Assembly (NCBI RefSeq): GCF_947496385.1
Contig: NZ_CANMCP010000001.1
Location: forward strand, 620,001 to 684,000
DNA: 64,000 bases
Direction of reading: 5' to 3'
Source of the DNA: an uncultured Croceicoccus sp.
GTDB lineage: Bacteria > Pseudomonadota > Alphaproteobacteria > Sphingomonadales > Sphingomonadaceae
Shown: positions 27,194-37,667 of the stretch, piece after piece
How positions within the stretch are numbered: position 1 is the first letter of the stretch
How the letters are laid out: every line of letters begins with the position of its first letter
Program-made: the position numbers and the translations under genes
Notes under the pieces: model-generated
The model's input: the letters and a program-made list of their open reading frames with translations, nothing else
Told to the model about the DNA's origin: nothing
Databases searched by the model: none

Positions 27194-27967
27194 ATGACAG
27201 AACAACTCCTGACCGAGCGCGAGGGCGATGTGGTCGTCTTCACGATCAACCGCGAAGACAGCATGAATGCGTTGACGCCGGAATTGCTGACCGCGCTGGC
27301 CGCGGGGCTTTCCGGCGCGGCGGAGGCGGGGGCGCGGGCCATCGTGCTCACGGGGGCGGGGCAATCGTTCTCCTCCGGCGCGGATCTCAAGGCCGGTTCG
27401 CGCGGATCGGCCGATCTGGGCGAGAAGATCGATCTTTATTACAATCCCGTCGCGCGGGCGATTGCCGATCTGTCCATACCGTTCATCGTCGCGATGAACG
27501 GCCCGGCGGTGGGCGCGGGGGCGGGGTTCGCCATTGGCGGGGACATCGTGATCGCCGAACGGTCGGCCTACCTGTTGTTCGCATTCGTCAATATCGGGCT
27601 GGTTCCCGATGCGGGCACGACCTGGCACCTTGCGAAAAGCGTGGGCAAGGCGCGGGCGATGGACATGTTGCTGAGCGGGGAGAGGATCGGCGCGGAGGCG
27701 GCGCTTGCCGCCGGGCTGGTCTCGCGCGTGGTCGACGACGGCACCGCCCTGGCCGAGGCGAAGGCGCTCGCGACAAGGCTCGCCAAGGGGCCGAGCAAGG
27801 CCATCGGCCTGATCCGTGCGCAGGTGCTCCACGCGCTCGACCATGATTTCGAAGCCAGCCTCGACACGGAGCGCACGCATCAGACCACGGCCGGCTTCAC
27901 GCAGGATTTCGCAGAGGCGGTCGCCGCCTTTCGCGACAAGCGCAAACCCGAATTCAAGGGCCGGTAA
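27194..27967 (+). CDS. Enoyl-CoA hydratase/isomerase family protein (PaaG-like)
   Basis: 257-residue crotonase-fold protein. The oxyanion hole is formed by FSSGADLKAG and MNGPAVGAGAGFAIGGDI. At the position where hydratases carry the second catalytic Glu, this protein has LVPDAGTTWHLAKSVGKARA with an Asp, the pattern of PaaG-type enoyl-CoA isomerases. It may therefore isomerise rather than hydrate; the substrate is unknown. ATG 27194 is taken as the start; TTG 27188, overlapping the mce stop, is an alternative. Its place inside the methylmalonyl-CoA cluster suggests work on branched or unsaturated acyl-CoAs feeding propionyl-CoA. Confidence 0.85.
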   Translation: MTEQLLTEREGDVVVFTINREDSMNALTPELLTALAAGLSGAAEAGARAIVLTGAGQSFSSGADLKAGSRGSADLGEKIDLYYNPVARAIADLSIPFIVAMNGPAVGAGAGFAIGGDIVIAERSAYLLFAFVNIGLVPDAGTTWHLAKSVGKARAMDMLLSGERIGAEAALAAGLVSRVVDDGTALAEAKALATRLAKGPSKAIGLIRAQVLHALDHDFEASLDTERTHQTTAGFTQDFAEAVAAFRDKRKPEFKGR

Positions 27968-27985
27968 GGGCCGACAGGACAGAGC

Positions 27986-30235
27986 ATGAGCACATCCGAT
28001 CACAACGATCCGAAGATCGAGACGCACACCGGCGAGGATGCCGGCGCGACCGGCGCCAAGCCCGCCGCCCCGGCCAAGGCGGAGGACCATGCGCCGACCG
28101 TTTCGGATTGGGAGGCACTCGCCGCGAAGGAAGTGAAGGGCCGCGACCTCACTTGGGAAACGCCCGAAGGTATCGACGTCAAGCCTTTGTATACAAAGGA
28201 TGACCTTGTCGATTGGGATCCCGGCCTGCCCGGTTTCGCGCCCTATACGCGCGGGGTGAAGGCGAGCATGTATGCGGGCCGCAAATGGACGATCCGGCAA
28301 TATGCGGGCTTCTCCACGGCGGAGGAATCCAACGCGTTCTACCGCCGCAATCTCGCCGCCGGGCAAAAGGGGCTTTCGGTCGCGTTCGACCTTGCGACCC
28401 ATCGCGGCTATGACAGCGATCATCCCCGCGTCGTCGGCGATGTCGGCAAGGCGGGCGTCGCCATCGACAGCGTCGAGGACATGAAGATCCTCTTCGATCA
28501 GATCCCCCTCGACAAGATGAGCGTGTCGATGACGATGAACGGCGCGGTGATCCCGTGTCTCGCGTTCTACATCATCGCGGCGGAGGAGCAGGGCGTCACG
28601 CCGGATCAGCTGACGGGCACCATTCAGAACGACATTCTGAAGGAGTTCATGGTCCGCAACACCTATATCTACCCGCCCGAACCCAGCATGCGGATCATTT
28701 CGGACATCTTCGCCTACACGGCGGATCACATGCCGAAGTTCAATTCCATCTCCATCTCCGGCTATCACATGCAGGAGGCCGGCGCGACGCAGGTGCAGGA
28801 GCTTGCCTTCACCATCGCCGACGGCATGGAATATGTGAAATATGGGGTGGAGAGCGGGCTGGACATCGACCGGTTCGCGGGTCGGCTGTCGTTCTTCTTT
28901 GCGATCGGCATGAATTTCTTCATGGAGGTCGCGAAACTGCGCGCCGCGCGCACCTTGTGGCACCGGGCGATGACGCAACTTGGTGCGCAGTCCGAACGCT
29001 CCAAGATGCTGCGCACCCATTGCCAGACCAGCGGCGTGTCCCTGACCGAGCAGGATCCGTACAACAATGTCATCCGCACCACGGTGGAGGCGATGGCCGC
29101 CATGCTGGGCGGTACGCAGTCGCTGCACACCAATGCGCTTGACGAAGCGATTGCACTGCCGACCGATTTTTCCGCGCGCATTGCCCGCAATACGCAGATC
29201 GTGTTGCAGGAAGAAACGGGCATGACCAACGTGGTCGATCCGCTCGGCGGGTCCTATTACGTCGAGGCGCTCACGAAGAACCTCGTCGACGAGGCATGGG
29301 CGATCATCGAAAAGGTTCAGGCCGAGGGCGGGATGGCAAAGGCCGTCGCGGCGGGCTGGCCCAAGGGCATGATCGAGGAAGCCGCCGCATCCCGCCAGGC
29401 CCGCGTGGACAAGGGCGAGGACGTCATCGTCGGCGTCAACAAATATCGCCTGGCGCAGGAGGACGATCTCGAAACGCTCGACATCGACAACACCGCCGTG
29501 CGGCATTCGCAGATCCGCAGGCTCGAAACGACGCGCGCCAATCGGGACGAGGCGAAATGCCGCGCCGCGTTGAAAGCATTGGAGGACGGCGCGCGCGGCG
29601 ATGGCAACGTGCTGGCGCTGGCGGTGGATGCCGCGCGCGAACGCGCCACGCTGGGCGAGATTTCCGACGCGATGGAGGCGGTGTTCGGCCGTCACGACAC
29701 CATGCCCACCCCGGTAAAGGGCATTTATGGCAAGGCCTATGCCGAGGATACGCGTTACCGCGCCGTCGTCGAAGGGGTTCAGGCCGTCGAACGCCGCATG
29801 GGCCGCGCGCCCCGCGTGATGGTCGCCAAGATGGGGCAGGACGGCCACGACCGCGGCGCGAATGTCATCGCCAGCGCATTCGGCGACATGGGCTTCGACG
29901 TGACCACCGGGCCTTTGTTCCAGACACCGCAGGAAACGCTGGAAATGGCGCTCGACCGGGATGTCGACATCATCGGCGCGTCCTCGCTCGCCGCCGGGCA
30001 CAAGACGTTGATCCCCGAACTCATCCGCCTGTTGAAGGATGCTGGCCGCAGCGACATCAAGGTCACGGCAGGCGGCGTCATTCCGTCGACCGATTACCAA
30101 TATCTGCGCGATGCCGGGGTGCAGGGCATCTATGGTCCGGGCAGCAATGTCGTGGAATGCGCGGCCGACATGCTCCGCCTGCTGGGCCACAACATGCCGC
30201 CCGCCGATGAAGAAGAAAAGGATGCAGCCGAATGA
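27986..30235 (+). CDS. scpA: Methylmalonyl-CoA mutase (single-chain, B12-dependent)
   Basis: 749 residues; rearranges (R)-methylmalonyl-CoA to succinyl-CoA. The TIM-barrel domain (about 80-560) contains [13 protein letters not shown] and the substrate-binding [15 protein letters not shown]. The C-terminal B12 domain has the cobalt-ligand His621 in [21 protein letters not shown] and GGVIPSTDY. An extra N-terminal stretch of about 35 residues is Ala/Asp/Lys-rich and probably disordered. The large single chain matches the MutB/ScpA type. AGGA precedes the start, and the end overlaps bioB by 4 bases. Confidence 0.95.
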   Translation: MSTSDHNDPKIETHTGEDAGATGAKPAAPAKAEDHAPTVSDWEALAAKEVKGRDLTWETPEGIDVKPLYTKDDLVDWDPGLPGFAPYTRGVKASMYAGRKWTIRQYAGFSTAEESNAFYRRNLAAGQKGLSVAFDLATHRGYDSDHPRVVGDVGKAGVAIDSVEDMKILFDQIPLDKMSVSMTMNGAVIPCLAFYIIAAEEQGVTPDQLTGTIQNDILKEFMVRNTYIYPPEPSMRIISDIFAYTADHMPKFNSISISGYHMQEAGATQVQELAFTIADGMEYVKYGVESGLDIDRFAGRLSFFFAIGMNFFMEVAKLRAARTLWHRAMTQLGAQSERSKMLRTHCQTSGVSLTEQDPYNNVIRTTVEAMAAMLGGTQSLHTNALDEAIALPTDFSARIARNTQIVLQEETGMTNVVDPLGGSYYVEALTKNLVDEAWAIIEKVQAEGGMAKAVAAGWPKGMIEEAAASRQARVDKGEDVIVGVNKYRLAQEDDLETLDIDNTAVRHSQIRRLETTRANRDEAKCRAALKALEDGARGDGNVLALAVDAARERATLGEISDAMEAVFGRHDTMPTPVKGIYGKAYAEDTRYRAVVEGVQAVERRMGRAPRVMVAKMGQDGHDRGANVIASAFGDMGFDVTTGPLFQTPQETLEMALDRDVDIIGASSLAAGHKTLIPELIRLLKDAGRSDIKVTAGGVIPSTDYQYLRDAGVQGIYGPGSNVVECAADMLRLLGHNMPPADEEEKDAAE

Positions 30236-31239
30236 GCGCGCCGCGTAACGACTGGACCCGCGAGGAGATTGCGGGATTGTTCGACCTGCCTTTTACCGAG
30301 CTCGTATTTCGCGCCGCCGCCGTGCATCGCGATCATCACCGGGCCGGCACGGTGCAGCGTTCGACGCTGCTGTCGATCAAGACCGGCGGTTGCCCCGAGG
30401 ATTGCGGATATTGCTCCCAGTCGGTGAAAGCCGAAAGCGGGGTGAAGGCGACCAAGTTGATGGATGTGCGGCAGGTGATCCAGGCCGCAGCGCAGGCGAA
30501 GGACCACGGCTCGACCCGGTTCTGCATGGGGGCGGCGTTCCGCAATCCCAAGCCGCGCGACATGCCCGCGCTCACCGAAATGGTGCGGCAGGTGAAGGCG
30601 ATGGGGCTGGAAACCTGCATGACCGCCGGGATGCTCGACGCAGAGCAGGCGGATCAACTCGCCGAGGCGGGGCTCGATTACTATAACCACAACATCGACA
30701 CCGGGCCGGAATATTACGACCGCGTCATCACCACCCGCACGTTCGAGGATCGCATCGACACGATCGGCAACGTGCGCGGCGCCGGGATCAAGGTGTGTTG
30801 CGGCGGCATCGTCGGCATGGGCGAAACGCGCGACGATCGCGTCGGGTTCATCCATGCGCTGGCCACGATGGACACGCACCCGGAAAGCGTGCCGGTCAAC
30901 GCGCTGGTCCCGGTAAAGGGCACGGTGCTGGGCGACATGCTAGCCGATACGCCGATGGCGAAGATCGACGAGATCGAATTCGTGCGCACCGTGGCGGTCG
31001 CCCGCATCACCATGCCGGACAGCATGGTGCGCCTGTCCGCCGGGCGCGAAAGCATGTCGGACAGCACGCAGGCGTTGTGTTTCCTGTCGGGCGCGAATTC
31101 GATTTTCAGCGGGGAAAAATTGCTCACCGCCGGGAACGCGGGCGACGATGCGGACGATGCTCTGTTCGAACGGCTCGGGCTCGAAACCATGGGCGGTGAC
31201 GGGTCGTCTGCACCGCGGATTGCGGAGGCGGCGGAATGA
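30232..31239 (+). CDS. bioB: Biotin synthase
   Basis: 335-residue radical SAM enzyme inserting sulfur into dethiobiotin. The radical SAM cluster is Cys54, Cys58 and Cys61 in [25 protein letters not shown] and the C-terminal [16 protein letters not shown] are further family marks, with the Cys of the second cluster nearby. The start overlaps the mutase stop (ATGA). Its place between the mutase and the biotin-dependent carboxylase alpha chain suggests supply of the carboxylase cofactor. No other bio genes are in the window. Confidence 0.95.
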   Translation: MSAPRNDWTREEIAGLFDLPFTELVFRAAAVHRDHHRAGTVQRSTLLSIKTGGCPEDCGYCSQSVKAESGVKATKLMDVRQVIQAAAQAKDHGSTRFCMGAAFRNPKPRDMPALTEMVRQVKAMGLETCMTAGMLDAEQADQLAEAGLDYYNHNIDTGPEYYDRVITTRTFEDRIDTIGNVRGAGIKVCCGGIVGMGETRDDRVGFIHALATMDTHPESVPVNALVPVKGTVLGDMLADTPMAKIDEIEFVRTVAVARITMPDSMVRLSAGRESMSDSTQALCFLSGANSIFSGEKLLTAGNAGDDADDALFERLGLETMGGDGSSAPRIAEAAE

Positions 31240-31585
31240 TCCTCCTTGCGCTGGCCATGATGGCGCAGCCGGCCGCCGCACCCGATTGCGGGGACGCGAT
31301 GACGCAGGCGGAGATGAACGCGTGCTCCTACGCCGAGTATCAGTCGGCGGATGCGGCATTGAATGCCGAGTGGACGATCGCCCGCGACGTGGCGAAGAAC
31401 CGCGGTCTTTTCGCCGACCTGCTGAAGGCGCAGCGGGCGTGGCTCGCATTTCGCGACGCGCATTGCGAGGCGGTTGCGGCGCAATATGCCGGCGGCTCGA
31501 TCCGTCCGTTGATCCACAATTCCTGCCTGACAGAACTGACCAAAACACGCACGACACAGCTGCGCGAAATGAGTGAGACGAATTG

Positions 31586-31586
<1 letters not shown>
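31236..31586 (+). CDS. LprI/DUF1311-like secreted protein
   Basis: 116 residues with a short signal peptide ([14 protein letters not shown]) and four cysteines in the DUF1311 arrangement: [15 protein letters not shown] near the start and DAHCEAV and NSCLTELT near the end, with the [11 protein letters not shown] core. DUF1311 includes the LprI lysozyme inhibitor, but most members have no known role. Its start overlaps bioB (ATGA) and its stop overlaps pccA (TGATG), so it is locked into the cytoplasmic propionate operon although it is predicted to be periplasmic. Confidence 0.82.
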
Positions 31587-33612
<2,026 letters not shown>

Positions 33613-33613
<1 letters not shown>

Positions 33614-33984
33614 TGCACCTTCACCACGATCCATCCGCCCCACCGGCCGAGGCGACGGATTTCGGGACCTTCCTGAAATCCGACATTCGCGTCGGCACGG
33701 TGGTCGAGGCGCTCGATTTTCCGGAGGCGCGCAAGCCTGCCTATATCCTCCATATCGATTTCGGCCCAGCCATCGGCACGCGAAAATCCAGCGCGCAGAT
33801 CACGGTAAATTACACGCGCGAGGATCTTGTCGGACGGCAGGTCGCCGCGGTGGTGAATTTCCCGCCGCGGCAGATCGGGCCGTTGATGTCGGAGGTGCTG
33901 ACCATCGGTTTCGCGGATGAGGCGGGCGAGGTGGTCCTGTTCGCGCCGGACACGCCGGTGCCGAACGGATCGCGCCTGTTTTGA
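33613..33984 (+). CDS. CsaA-like tRNA-binding domain protein
   Basis: 123-residue free-standing tRNA-binding (EMAP/OB-fold) domain protein. DIRVGTVVEALDFPEARKPAYIL and RQVAAVVNFPPRQIGPLMSEVL are the conserved parts. In Bacillus, CsaA is described as a secretion-related chaperone; the alphaproteobacterial role is not known to me. The start overlaps the pccA stop (TAATG), and its own stop overlaps the next gene. Confidence 0.88.
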
Positions 33985-34427
33985 GCGAGCCGGGACGCCG
34001 GATCTGGACCATCGGGTACGAGCAGGCGACCGTTCCTGCGCTTATCGACGCGCTTACCGAGGCGGGGATCGAACTGCTTGTCGACGTGCGGGCCTTGCCC
34101 CTGTCGCGGCGGCCCGGATTTTCGAAGACCGCGCTGGCCGGCGCGGCGCGGGAGGCGGGCATCGCCTATCGCCACATGAAGCCGCTCGGCACGCCGAAGG
34201 AGGGGCGGGAGGCGGCGCGCAAGGGCGATCGGGCCACGTTGGAACGCATTTACGAAGGACAGCTCGAACTGCCGGAGGCACTGGCCGCCGGTGCGGAGTT
34301 GCGCGATCTGGCGCTCCATCATCGCACCGCCATGCTGTGCTTCTGTCGCGATGCCAGCAAATGCCATCGGTCGATCCTGCACGCCGCGATGCTCGACGAT
34401 TTCACCGCGATCGACCTTTTGCCGTAA
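33981..34427 (+). CDS. DUF488 family protein
   Basis: 148-residue DUF488 protein: RIWTIGYEQATVPALIDAL at the start, LLVDVRALPLSRRPGFSK, and the C-terminal ALHHRTAMLCFCRDASKCHRS with clustered cysteines. The family is widespread and uncharacterised. The start TTG 33981 overlaps the previous stop (TTGA), so the gene is probably the last of the operon beginning at pccB. Its biochemical role cannot be stated. Confidence 0.85.
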   Translation: MSEPGRRIWTIGYEQATVPALIDALTEAGIELLVDVRALPLSRRPGFSKTALAGAAREAGIAYRHMKPLGTPKEGREAARKGDRATLERIYEGQLELPEALAAGAELRDLALHHRTAMLCFCRDASKCHRSILHAAMLDDFTAIDLLP

Positions 34428-34433
34428 GGGACA

Positions 34434-34475
34434 GCCGGGCCGCGCCGCATTGAGGAACCGACTGCGCGGCCGGGC
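34434..34475 (+). other. Long GC-rich stem-loop after the pcc operon
   Basis: The arms 34434-34445 and 34464-34475 are complementary over 12 bp with one mismatch, with an 18-base loop. No T-run follows, so it is not a classic intrinsic terminator. It could be a transcript-end stabiliser or a Rho-associated stem at the end of the pccB-DUF488 run. Confidence 0.35.
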
Positions 34476-34487
34476 GTAAGGTCGGTT

Positions 34488-35045
34488 ATGGATTTCGGGA
34501 AAATCGCCGCCGACCTGGCGAAGATGTTCTACGATAACTGGTTCGGGATCGAGCGGGTTATCGTGATGACGACGTTTGCCTATATCGGGTTGATCGTGAT
34601 CCTGCGCATCGTGGGCAAGCGTTCGCTGGCGAAGCTGAACGTGTTCGATTTCGTCGTCACCGTCGCGCTGGGGTCCACGCTCGCCAGCATATTATTGTCC
34701 GAAAACGTCGCCTATGTCGAAGGGGCGATGGCGTTCGTGATGCTGTGCGGCCTTCAGTGGATCGTGTCGAAATGGTCGATCCATTCCGACAGGTTCAAGC
34801 GGTTGATCCGGTCCGAACCGCGGCTCCTCCTCGAAAACGGAGCGTTTTGCGAAGCCGCGATGCGCGACGAACGGATCACCCATCACGAGGTCGAATCCGA
34901 AATTCGCAAGAAAGGCTTCGGCGACCGGGAGGATATCGCCGCCGTCGTGCTCGAAAGCGACGGCACGTTCAGCGTGATCCCGCGATCCAAGGCCCATACC
35001 CGCAGCGTGCTGAACCCCGTGCGTAAGAGCGGCACCGACATGTGA
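34488..35045 (+). CDS. DUF421 membrane protein, copy 1
   Basis: 185 residues of the DUF421 (YetF/YcaP-like) family: membrane segments near residues 25-45, 50-70 and 80-95 in the N-terminal half, then a soluble domain with SEPRLLLENGAFCEAAMRDERIT and VLESDGTFSVI. The conserved core GKRSLAKLNVFDFVVTVALGS is shared with the next gene. The family function is unknown; YetF is linked to spore and membrane physiology in Bacillus. The start is ATG 34488. Confidence 0.87.
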   Translation: MDFGKIAADLAKMFYDNWFGIERVIVMTTFAYIGLIVILRIVGKRSLAKLNVFDFVVTVALGSTLASILLSENVAYVEGAMAFVMLCGLQWIVSKWSIHSDRFKRLIRSEPRLLLENGAFCEAAMRDERITHHEVESEIRKKGFGDREDIAAVVLESDGTFSVIPRSKAHTRSVLNPVRKSGTDM

Positions 35046-35082
35046 TGCGTGGATGCCGATCATAATATCCAAGGAATGAGTA

Positions 35083-35607
35083 ATGTTTTTCGATAGTTGG
35101 GAGCAGGTCCTCAGAGTTCTCGCGATGGTCGCAACGTCTTATGCGCTCATCATCGTGATCCTGCGCGTGGCGGGGAAACGCTCCCTGTCGAAGCTCAACG
35201 CGTTCGATTTCGTGGTGACCATCGCGCTGGGGTCGATCCTGGCCAGTACGATCCTGCTCAAGGATATTTCCCTGTCCGAAGGGGCGGCGGCGCTGCTCGG
35301 CCTCGCCGCGTTGCAGATGGTGGTGACGTGGCTCTCCAATTGCAGCCATCGCTTTGCCAAGGCTTTGCGCTCGGAACCCCGCCTGCTGCTGTCGGATGGC
35401 AAGTTCCATGACGAGGCGCTGCGCAATGAACGCATCACCCAAGGCGAGGTCGAGGCGGCAATCCGCAAGCACGGCGAAGGCAAGATCGCCAATGTCAGCG
35501 CGGTCGTCCTCGAATCCGACGGCTCGCTCTCCGTCATATGTCAGGGGCCGTCGCGCGATTTCACGGCCCTGCGCTCGGTGCTGGGGCCGGAGGAGACCAG
35601 CCTTTAG
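35083..35607 (+). CDS. DUF421 membrane protein, copy 2
   Basis: 174-residue paralogue of the preceding gene, with the same order of parts: membrane segments, GKRSLSKLNAFDFVVTIALGS, SEPRLLLSDGKFHDEALRNERIT and VLESDGSLSVI. A tandem duplication is clear, and the copies have diverged in their membrane and C-terminal parts. The gap between them is 37 bases with AAGGAA before the ATG. Its last 4 bases overlap the convergent aroB. Confidence 0.87.
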   Translation: MFFDSWEQVLRVLAMVATSYALIIVILRVAGKRSLSKLNAFDFVVTIALGSILASTILLKDISLSEGAAALLGLAALQMVVTWLSNCSHRFAKALRSEPRLLLSDGKFHDEALRNERITQGEVEAAIRKHGEGKIANVSAVVLESDGSLSVICQGPSRDFTALRSVLGPEETSL

Positions 35608-36728
35608 GCCAGCTGCTCGCCCATGAAGGCGGCGATGTCGTCGATGTCGACCGCCCGGTCGAGGAAGGCCGCACCGATCCCGCGCATCAGGACGAAGGGC
35701 AGCGTGCCCGCATCCATCTTCTTGTCATGGAGCATGTGATCGGCGAGCCGCCGCCCGCTGCACGACAGGCCGAGATCGGACAGTTCCGCCATCATCCCGC
35801 AGGCCGCGAAATGCGCGGCGATACGGTCCGCATCGTCCGCGTCCATGTGACCGCTGCGCACGGAATAGCGCGCGGCAAGCACCATGCCCAGTGCCACCGC
35901 CTCCCCATGCAGGAGCCGGTCGGAATATCCGGTTTCCGCCTCCAGCGCGTGACCGAACGTATGGCCGAGATTGAGGAGGGCGCGCGTCCCGCTCAATTCC
36001 CGTTCGTCCGCGGCGACCACGCGGGCCTTTGCCGCGACGGAGCATGTGACCGCATGGCGGCGCAGATCCGCATCGCCGGCGAGCAGGGCCGGGCCGTTCG
36101 TTTCGCACCATTCGAAAAATTCCGGGTCGTCGATCAGCCCGTATTTCACGACCTCGGCATAGCCTGCGCGCAATTCGCGCATCGGCAGCGTGGCAAGCGC
36201 GCCGATGTCGGCGAGCACCAGCGCGGGTTGGTGAAAGGCCCCGACGAGATTCTTGCCCGCGGGCGTATTGATCGCGGTCTTTCCGCCGACGCTGCTGTCC
36301 ACCTGGGCGAGCAGGCTGGTCGGGATCTGGATGAAACCGCATCCGCGCTTCAATATGGCGGCGGCAAAGCCGGTGAGATCGCCAATGACCCCGCCGCCCA
36401 GCGCAATGACATGGTCGCCCCGCTCGACCCCCTCGGTCAGGAAGAAATCGCTGACCTTCGCGAGGTGAGCCCAGTCCTTCGTCGCCTCGCCCGGCGGCAG
36501 GACGAGCCAGCGCGCGTCTTTCCCCGCGGCCTGCAACGCAGCATCCACGGCGCCGCGATACAGGCGCGCGACATTCTCGTCGGTCACGACCGGCACCACC
36601 GGCTTGCGCAGCAACGGCCCGGCCAATCCCGCCATATCCGCGATCAGCCCGTCACCGACCAGCACGGAATAGCTGCGGTCCTTCTCCGATCCGGCGCCCA
36701 GTTCCACGCGGACGGTTTCATGCGTCAT
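35604..36728 (-). CDS. aroB: 3-dehydroquinate synthase
   Basis: 374-residue NAD-dependent enzyme, second step of the shikimate pathway. Conserved motifs are GGGVIGDLTGFAAAILKRG, PTSLLAQVDSSVGGKTAIN and LLNLGHTFGHALE, the last with zinc-binding histidines. The start ATG 36728 overlaps the aroK stop by 4 bases, the usual aroK-aroB order. Confidence 0.96.
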   Translation of the reverse strand: MTHETVRVELGAGSEKDRSYSVLVGDGLIADMAGLAGPLLRKPVVPVVTDENVARLYRGAVDAALQAAGKDARWLVLPPGEATKDWAHLAKVSDFFLTEGVERGDHVIALGGGVIGDLTGFAAAILKRGCGFIQIPTSLLAQVDSSVGGKTAINTPAGKNLVGAFHQPALVLADIGALATLPMRELRAGYAEVVKYGLIDDPEFFEWCETNGPALLAGDADLRRHAVTCSVAAKARVVAADERELSGTRALLNLGHTFGHALEAETGYSDRLLHGEAVALGMVLAARYSVRSGHMDADDADRIAAHFAACGMMAELSDLGLSCSGRRLADHMLHDKKMDAGTLPFVLMRGIGAAFLDRAVDIDDIAAFMGEQLA

Positions 36729-37348
36729 GTCACATACTCCATCAATGCCGCCAGGATGCGCGCCACGCTATGCGCGTGCGGTCCCTGGTCGCTGACGATG
36801 CGGATGGGGGCCTGCGCATAGGCGGGGCCGCGCTTCGCCATCAACTCGGCCAGTACTTCGTGCGGGTCGCGCCCGATGAGCAGCGGGCGCGTCTGCTTGC
36901 GCCCGACCCGCTCGGCCAGCACCTCGATCCGCGCGTCGAGCCACACGGCAATCGCACGATCGAGGATGAGGCTGCGCGTTTCGTCATCGGCGAAGGCACC
37001 GCCGCCGGTCGCGATGACGGCGGCGCGGCCGGTGTTCTCCTCGATCAGACGCGCGATCACCCGGCGTTCGCCATCGCGGAAATGCGCCTCGCCATACTGG
37101 TCGAAAATGTCGGGGATCGGCATTTGCGCCGCCGCCGTGATGGCATCGTCCGCATCGACGAACGGGGTGGTGAGCACCTGCGCGAGCTTTCGCCCGACGG
37201 TCGACTTGCCCACACCCATGAGCCCGACCAGCACGATGGGGCGATCGATCCGCGTGATGAGGGCATCCATCGCGGCGGCGGACGGCATCGGCGGCCCCGC
37301 CGCGCCGTCATGGTCATCATGGTCCGAATTGTCATGCGCGTGATCCAT
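36725..37348 (-). CDS. aroK: Shikimate kinase
   Basis: 207 residues; phosphorylates shikimate with ATP. Walker A is GLMGVGKSTVGR, with the substrate-binding DADDAI and IATGGGAFAD. The N-terminus of about 35 residues is unusually rich in His and Asp (MDHAHDNSDHDDHDG) before the kinase core; a shorter start at an inner Met (MPSAAAMD) is possible and would remove it. It is co-oriented and coupled with aroB. Confidence 0.94.
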   Translation of the reverse strand: MDHAHDNSDHDDHDGAAGPPMPSAAAMDALITRIDRPIVLVGLMGVGKSTVGRKLAQVLTTPFVDADDAITAAAQMPIPDIFDQYGEAHFRDGERRVIARLIEENTGRAAVIATGGGAFADDETRSLILDRAIAVWLDARIEVLAERVGRKQTRPLLIGRDPHEVLAELMAKRGPAYAQAPIRIVSDQGPHAHSVARILAALMEYVT

Positions 37349-37447
37349 TGCGGGACCGCGTATAGATGGGCTAGGCGTCGGCGCAAGCGTGCGGGCGCGA
37401 TTGATCGCGTGGCCGCATTGTACGAAAATGGGAACGAGCCGAACGCG

Positions 37448-37585
37448 ATGCACATTGGCAGGGGCCTGGTGGCCGCGATCATCCTCATTCTGGCGATAGT
37501 GGCCTATGCCTGGATCGACGGGGGGCGGGAGGAAACCCGCATGATCGAACAGCCGGTCGCACTGGACGAGGGCGGGACCGAATGA
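37448..37585 (+). CDS. Small single-pass membrane protein
   Basis: 45 residues: MHIGRGLVAAIILILAIV opens a membrane helix (about 6-23), then a charged tail ending LDEGGTE. It is divergent from aroK and 82 bases before the large secreted protein. Composition and topology look like a real microprotein and not a random frame, but no family is recognised. Confidence 0.5.
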   Translation: MHIGRGLVAAIILILAIVAYAWIDGGREETRMIEQPVALDEGGTE

Positions 37586-37667
37586 TGCCGCGAACAGTGC
37601 CAAGGGGCACCGCCCTGTCGACCGGGCCGATTGACGCGAAGCGCACAATGAACAAGAGCATGCACCG

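Noticed and set aside
27128-30190. A 1020-codon open frame on the minus strand across mce, the crotonase and the mutase gene
   Set aside because: It lies antisense to three clear enzymes with intact motifs. Its product is His/Arg/Gly-rich without domains. Long antisense frames are expected in GC-rich DNA.
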